Shown here: positions 4,796 to 6,231 of the stretch, in pieces
How the letters are laid out: each line of letters begins with the position of its first letter
Numbering within the stretch: position 1 is the stretch's first letter
NCBI GenBank assembly: GCA_003445555.1
Contig: DMDI01000076.1
Span: forward strand, 1-6,231
Reading direction: 5' to 3'
DNA from: Desulfotomaculum sp.
Lineage (GTDB): Bacteria; Bacillota; Desulfotomaculia; Desulfotomaculales; Nap2-2B
DNA length: 6,231 nt
The notes under the pieces: model-generated
The model's input: the letters and a program-made list of their open reading frames with translations, nothing else
What the model was told of the DNA's origin: nothing
The model's database searches: none
Translations under genes and position numbers: made by a program

Positions 4796-6231
4796 TTAAA
4801 TTAAATCATCTTTCCATAGCCTTCCGGCTACCCGTTTGTCACCTGCCCTTAAAGTTAAGTGCTCCCGGTCGAGGTATTCAAATAAAGGCAGGATATATTT
4901 ACGCGAGGTGTTTAGTATGTCGCGGGCTTCACCGATAGAAATCTCTTTTTTTTCCTGTAAATAATTTTTAATTAGTTTTTTGATTTGGTCAAAAACAGCA
5001 GTGTGTAGATAAAATTCGTCTGTAATTTTAATTAAGGTTCCTTGACGAAATAAAAATTCACGTAGTTCTTGAGCCTGATTTTCATTCATTCCCATTTGCT
5101 TTACTAATTCAGGCCAGCTTGGGGGTTGACAGGATCGCTCCCGGTATATTTTTTCTATTTGCCGGGCAACTTTTTGCTGCTCCTCTCCAAGCTGGGGAAC
5201 AAAGTCAGCCAGGGCTATTGCCTGTCCGCTTAACTTAATTATATTTTCTTGAGCCATTGTTCGTAACAAAAATTGAAATAAACGGGGGTTAAGGGAAGAA
5301 AAAAAACGGGCCCGCAAATCTTCCCGGGGACAACCCTCCCTTAAGGGATATTGCTGGTGGAATGACTTAAGATGCACTCTTATTTTTTCTGTCCATTGGC
5401 TGTATACGGCTGAAGCCACAAAGTATTCCCGGTTATCCCCCGTAATTACCTTTATTTTTCCGGCGGCCGTGAGATTAAAAATAATTTCTTTTGAGGTACT
5501 TAGTTCTTCGAGAGTTAATAAGGCGGCCTGTTTAGTTATATAAGACATAATTATTTCCTCGGGTGTACCATGGTCCTTTAATTCCAACATTTGTAATACG
5601 TCTGGCCGCCGGCGTTTGTGTTTTAAGGGCCCAGGGTCAATTACGGTTCCGCCGCCAATAGTCCGCATAGGTGAATAAGAACGGATAATAAAACGGTCGT
5701 CCTTTAAAGCGACCACTTTTTCTTCTAACTCCATTTGGATATAAGCCGTATCGCCGGGATGCAATTCCTCACGGTCAAGCAATCGTATCCGCCCTAAAAC
5801 TTCTGCTGTACCAAGGTATAGCCGTACCCGGGCCCGGTGCTTTAAAGCCTTGTTAGCGTGAGGCAATAAAAATAAACGGGCGTCTAACCGGTATGAAGGG
5901 AAAAAACCTTTTGGACTGGTTAATACATGGCCACGCGCCAGGTCATTTTTCTCCACTCCGGAAAGATTTACCGCCACCCGCTGGCCGGCTTTTGCGACGG
6001 CAACACTTTCCCCGTGCACCTGTACGCCCCGCACCCTTACGGGAATTTCTGGCGGCATAATCGTTAAATTATCCCCGGGCGAAATTAACCCCGACCATAA
6101 GGTGCCGGTAACAACAGGGCCAAAGCCGGCCATGGAGAAAACCCGGTCTATAGGAAGGCGTACTTTACTGTAGTCGGCACTTTTTTTCTCTTGCAGGCAA
6201 AAAACGGCCGTCCGGTTAAGGGCGCTCAACA
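4796..6231 (-). CDS. selB: Selenocysteine-specific elongation factor SelB, N-terminus cut by window edge
   Basis: SelB is the EF-Tu-like factor that carries selenocysteyl-tRNA(Sec) to UGA codons marked by a SECIS hairpin. About 478 C-terminal residues are present and the frame is open at the right edge. The N-terminal GTPase domain, some 155 residues judging by the ~630-residue family, is missing. The TTG at 6229-6227 is only the first possible start codon inside the window, not a real start. Numbering from it: EF-Tu domain 2 at about 24-96 (RLPIDRVFSMAGFGPVVTG), domain 3 at about 105-200 (ending near RTIGGGTVID), then four winged-helix modules from ~209 to 477. The last module carries SRKYILPLFEYLDREHL and AGDKRVAG, the part that contacts the SECIS RNA. 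It precedes feoA on the same strand; selA, selC and selD are not in the window. Confidence in identity is very high. Confidence 0.96.
   Translation of the reverse strand, partial: LSALNRTAVFCLQEKKSADYSKVRLPIDRVFSMAGFGPVVTGTLWSGLISPGDNLTIMPPEIPVRVRGVQVHGESVAVAKAGQRVAVNLSGVEKNDLARGHVLTSPKGFFPSYRLDARLFLLPHANKALKHRARVRLYLGTAEVLGRIRLLDREELHPGDTAYIQMELEEKVVALKDDRFIIRSYSPMRTIGGGTVIDPGPLKHKRRRPDVLQMLELKDHGTPEEIIMSYITKQAALLTLEELSTSKEIIFNLTAAGKIKVITGDNREYFVASAVYSQWTEKIRVHLKSFHQQYPLREGCPREDLRARFFSSLNPRLFQFLLRTMAQENIIKLSGQAIALADFVPQLGEEQQKVARQIEKIYRERSCQPPSWPELVKQMGMNENQAQELREFLFRQGTLIKITDEFYLHTAVFDQIKKLIKNYLQEKKEISIGEARDILNTSRKYILPLFEYLDREHLTLRAGDKRVAGRLWKDDLI

Overview
The window looks like a contig fragment of about 41% GC from a strictly anaerobic Gram-positive bacterium, most likely of the Clostridia (Peptococcaceae or Moorella-like). 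The evidence is a Moorella-type SelB with four C-terminal winged helices, a FeoA plus compact FeoB pair, an acpS-nnr gene pair, AGGAGG-type ribosome binding sites, a lipoprotein PstS and a Bacillus-style Pho box. The lineage is an inference from gene content and motif style.

Left part (1-1259, minus strand): the 3'-incomplete nnr (bifunctional NAD(P)HX repair enzyme) lies 1 nt downstream of acpS (holo-ACP synthase). The two form a tight operon read from a good sigma-A promoter at 1287-1315. The outermost ~115 bases are abnormally C-rich (G-rich on the coding strand), and the Nnr protein decays there into Gly/Arg/Trp-rich sequence. This looks like base-call or assembly degradation at a contig end.

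Middle (1260-2727): the divergent acpS/pstS intergenic region carries four TTAACA-like hexamers at an exact 11-bp period, a textbook PhoP-binding array. A -10 element follows, and then a heptad TTCGAA repeat sits in the untranslated leader of pstS. PstS (phosphate-binding lipoprotein) stands alone: no pstC, pstA or pstB follows. The 327-bp convergent gap between pstS and feoB holds a perfect 28-bp palindrome, a Rho-independent terminator for pstS and two smaller hairpins. No gene was found in it.

Right part (2728-6231, minus strand): selB (5'-incomplete), feoA and feoB run in the same direction. FeoA and FeoB form a ferrous-iron uptake system. This FeoB is short, with a reduced linker after its G domain and an altered first gate motif. 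SelB delivers selenocysteyl-tRNA to the ribosome, so the organism makes selenoproteins, but none is encoded here. A 71-bp gap between selB and feoA contains a perfect AT-rich inverted repeat just before the feoA ribosome binding site, a possible operator.

No mobile element, CRISPR array, rRNA or tRNA was seen. I found no clearly new multi-gene system. The best leads are the Pho box upstream of an orphan pstS, the two short repeat families, the divergent FeoB and the contig-end anomaly.
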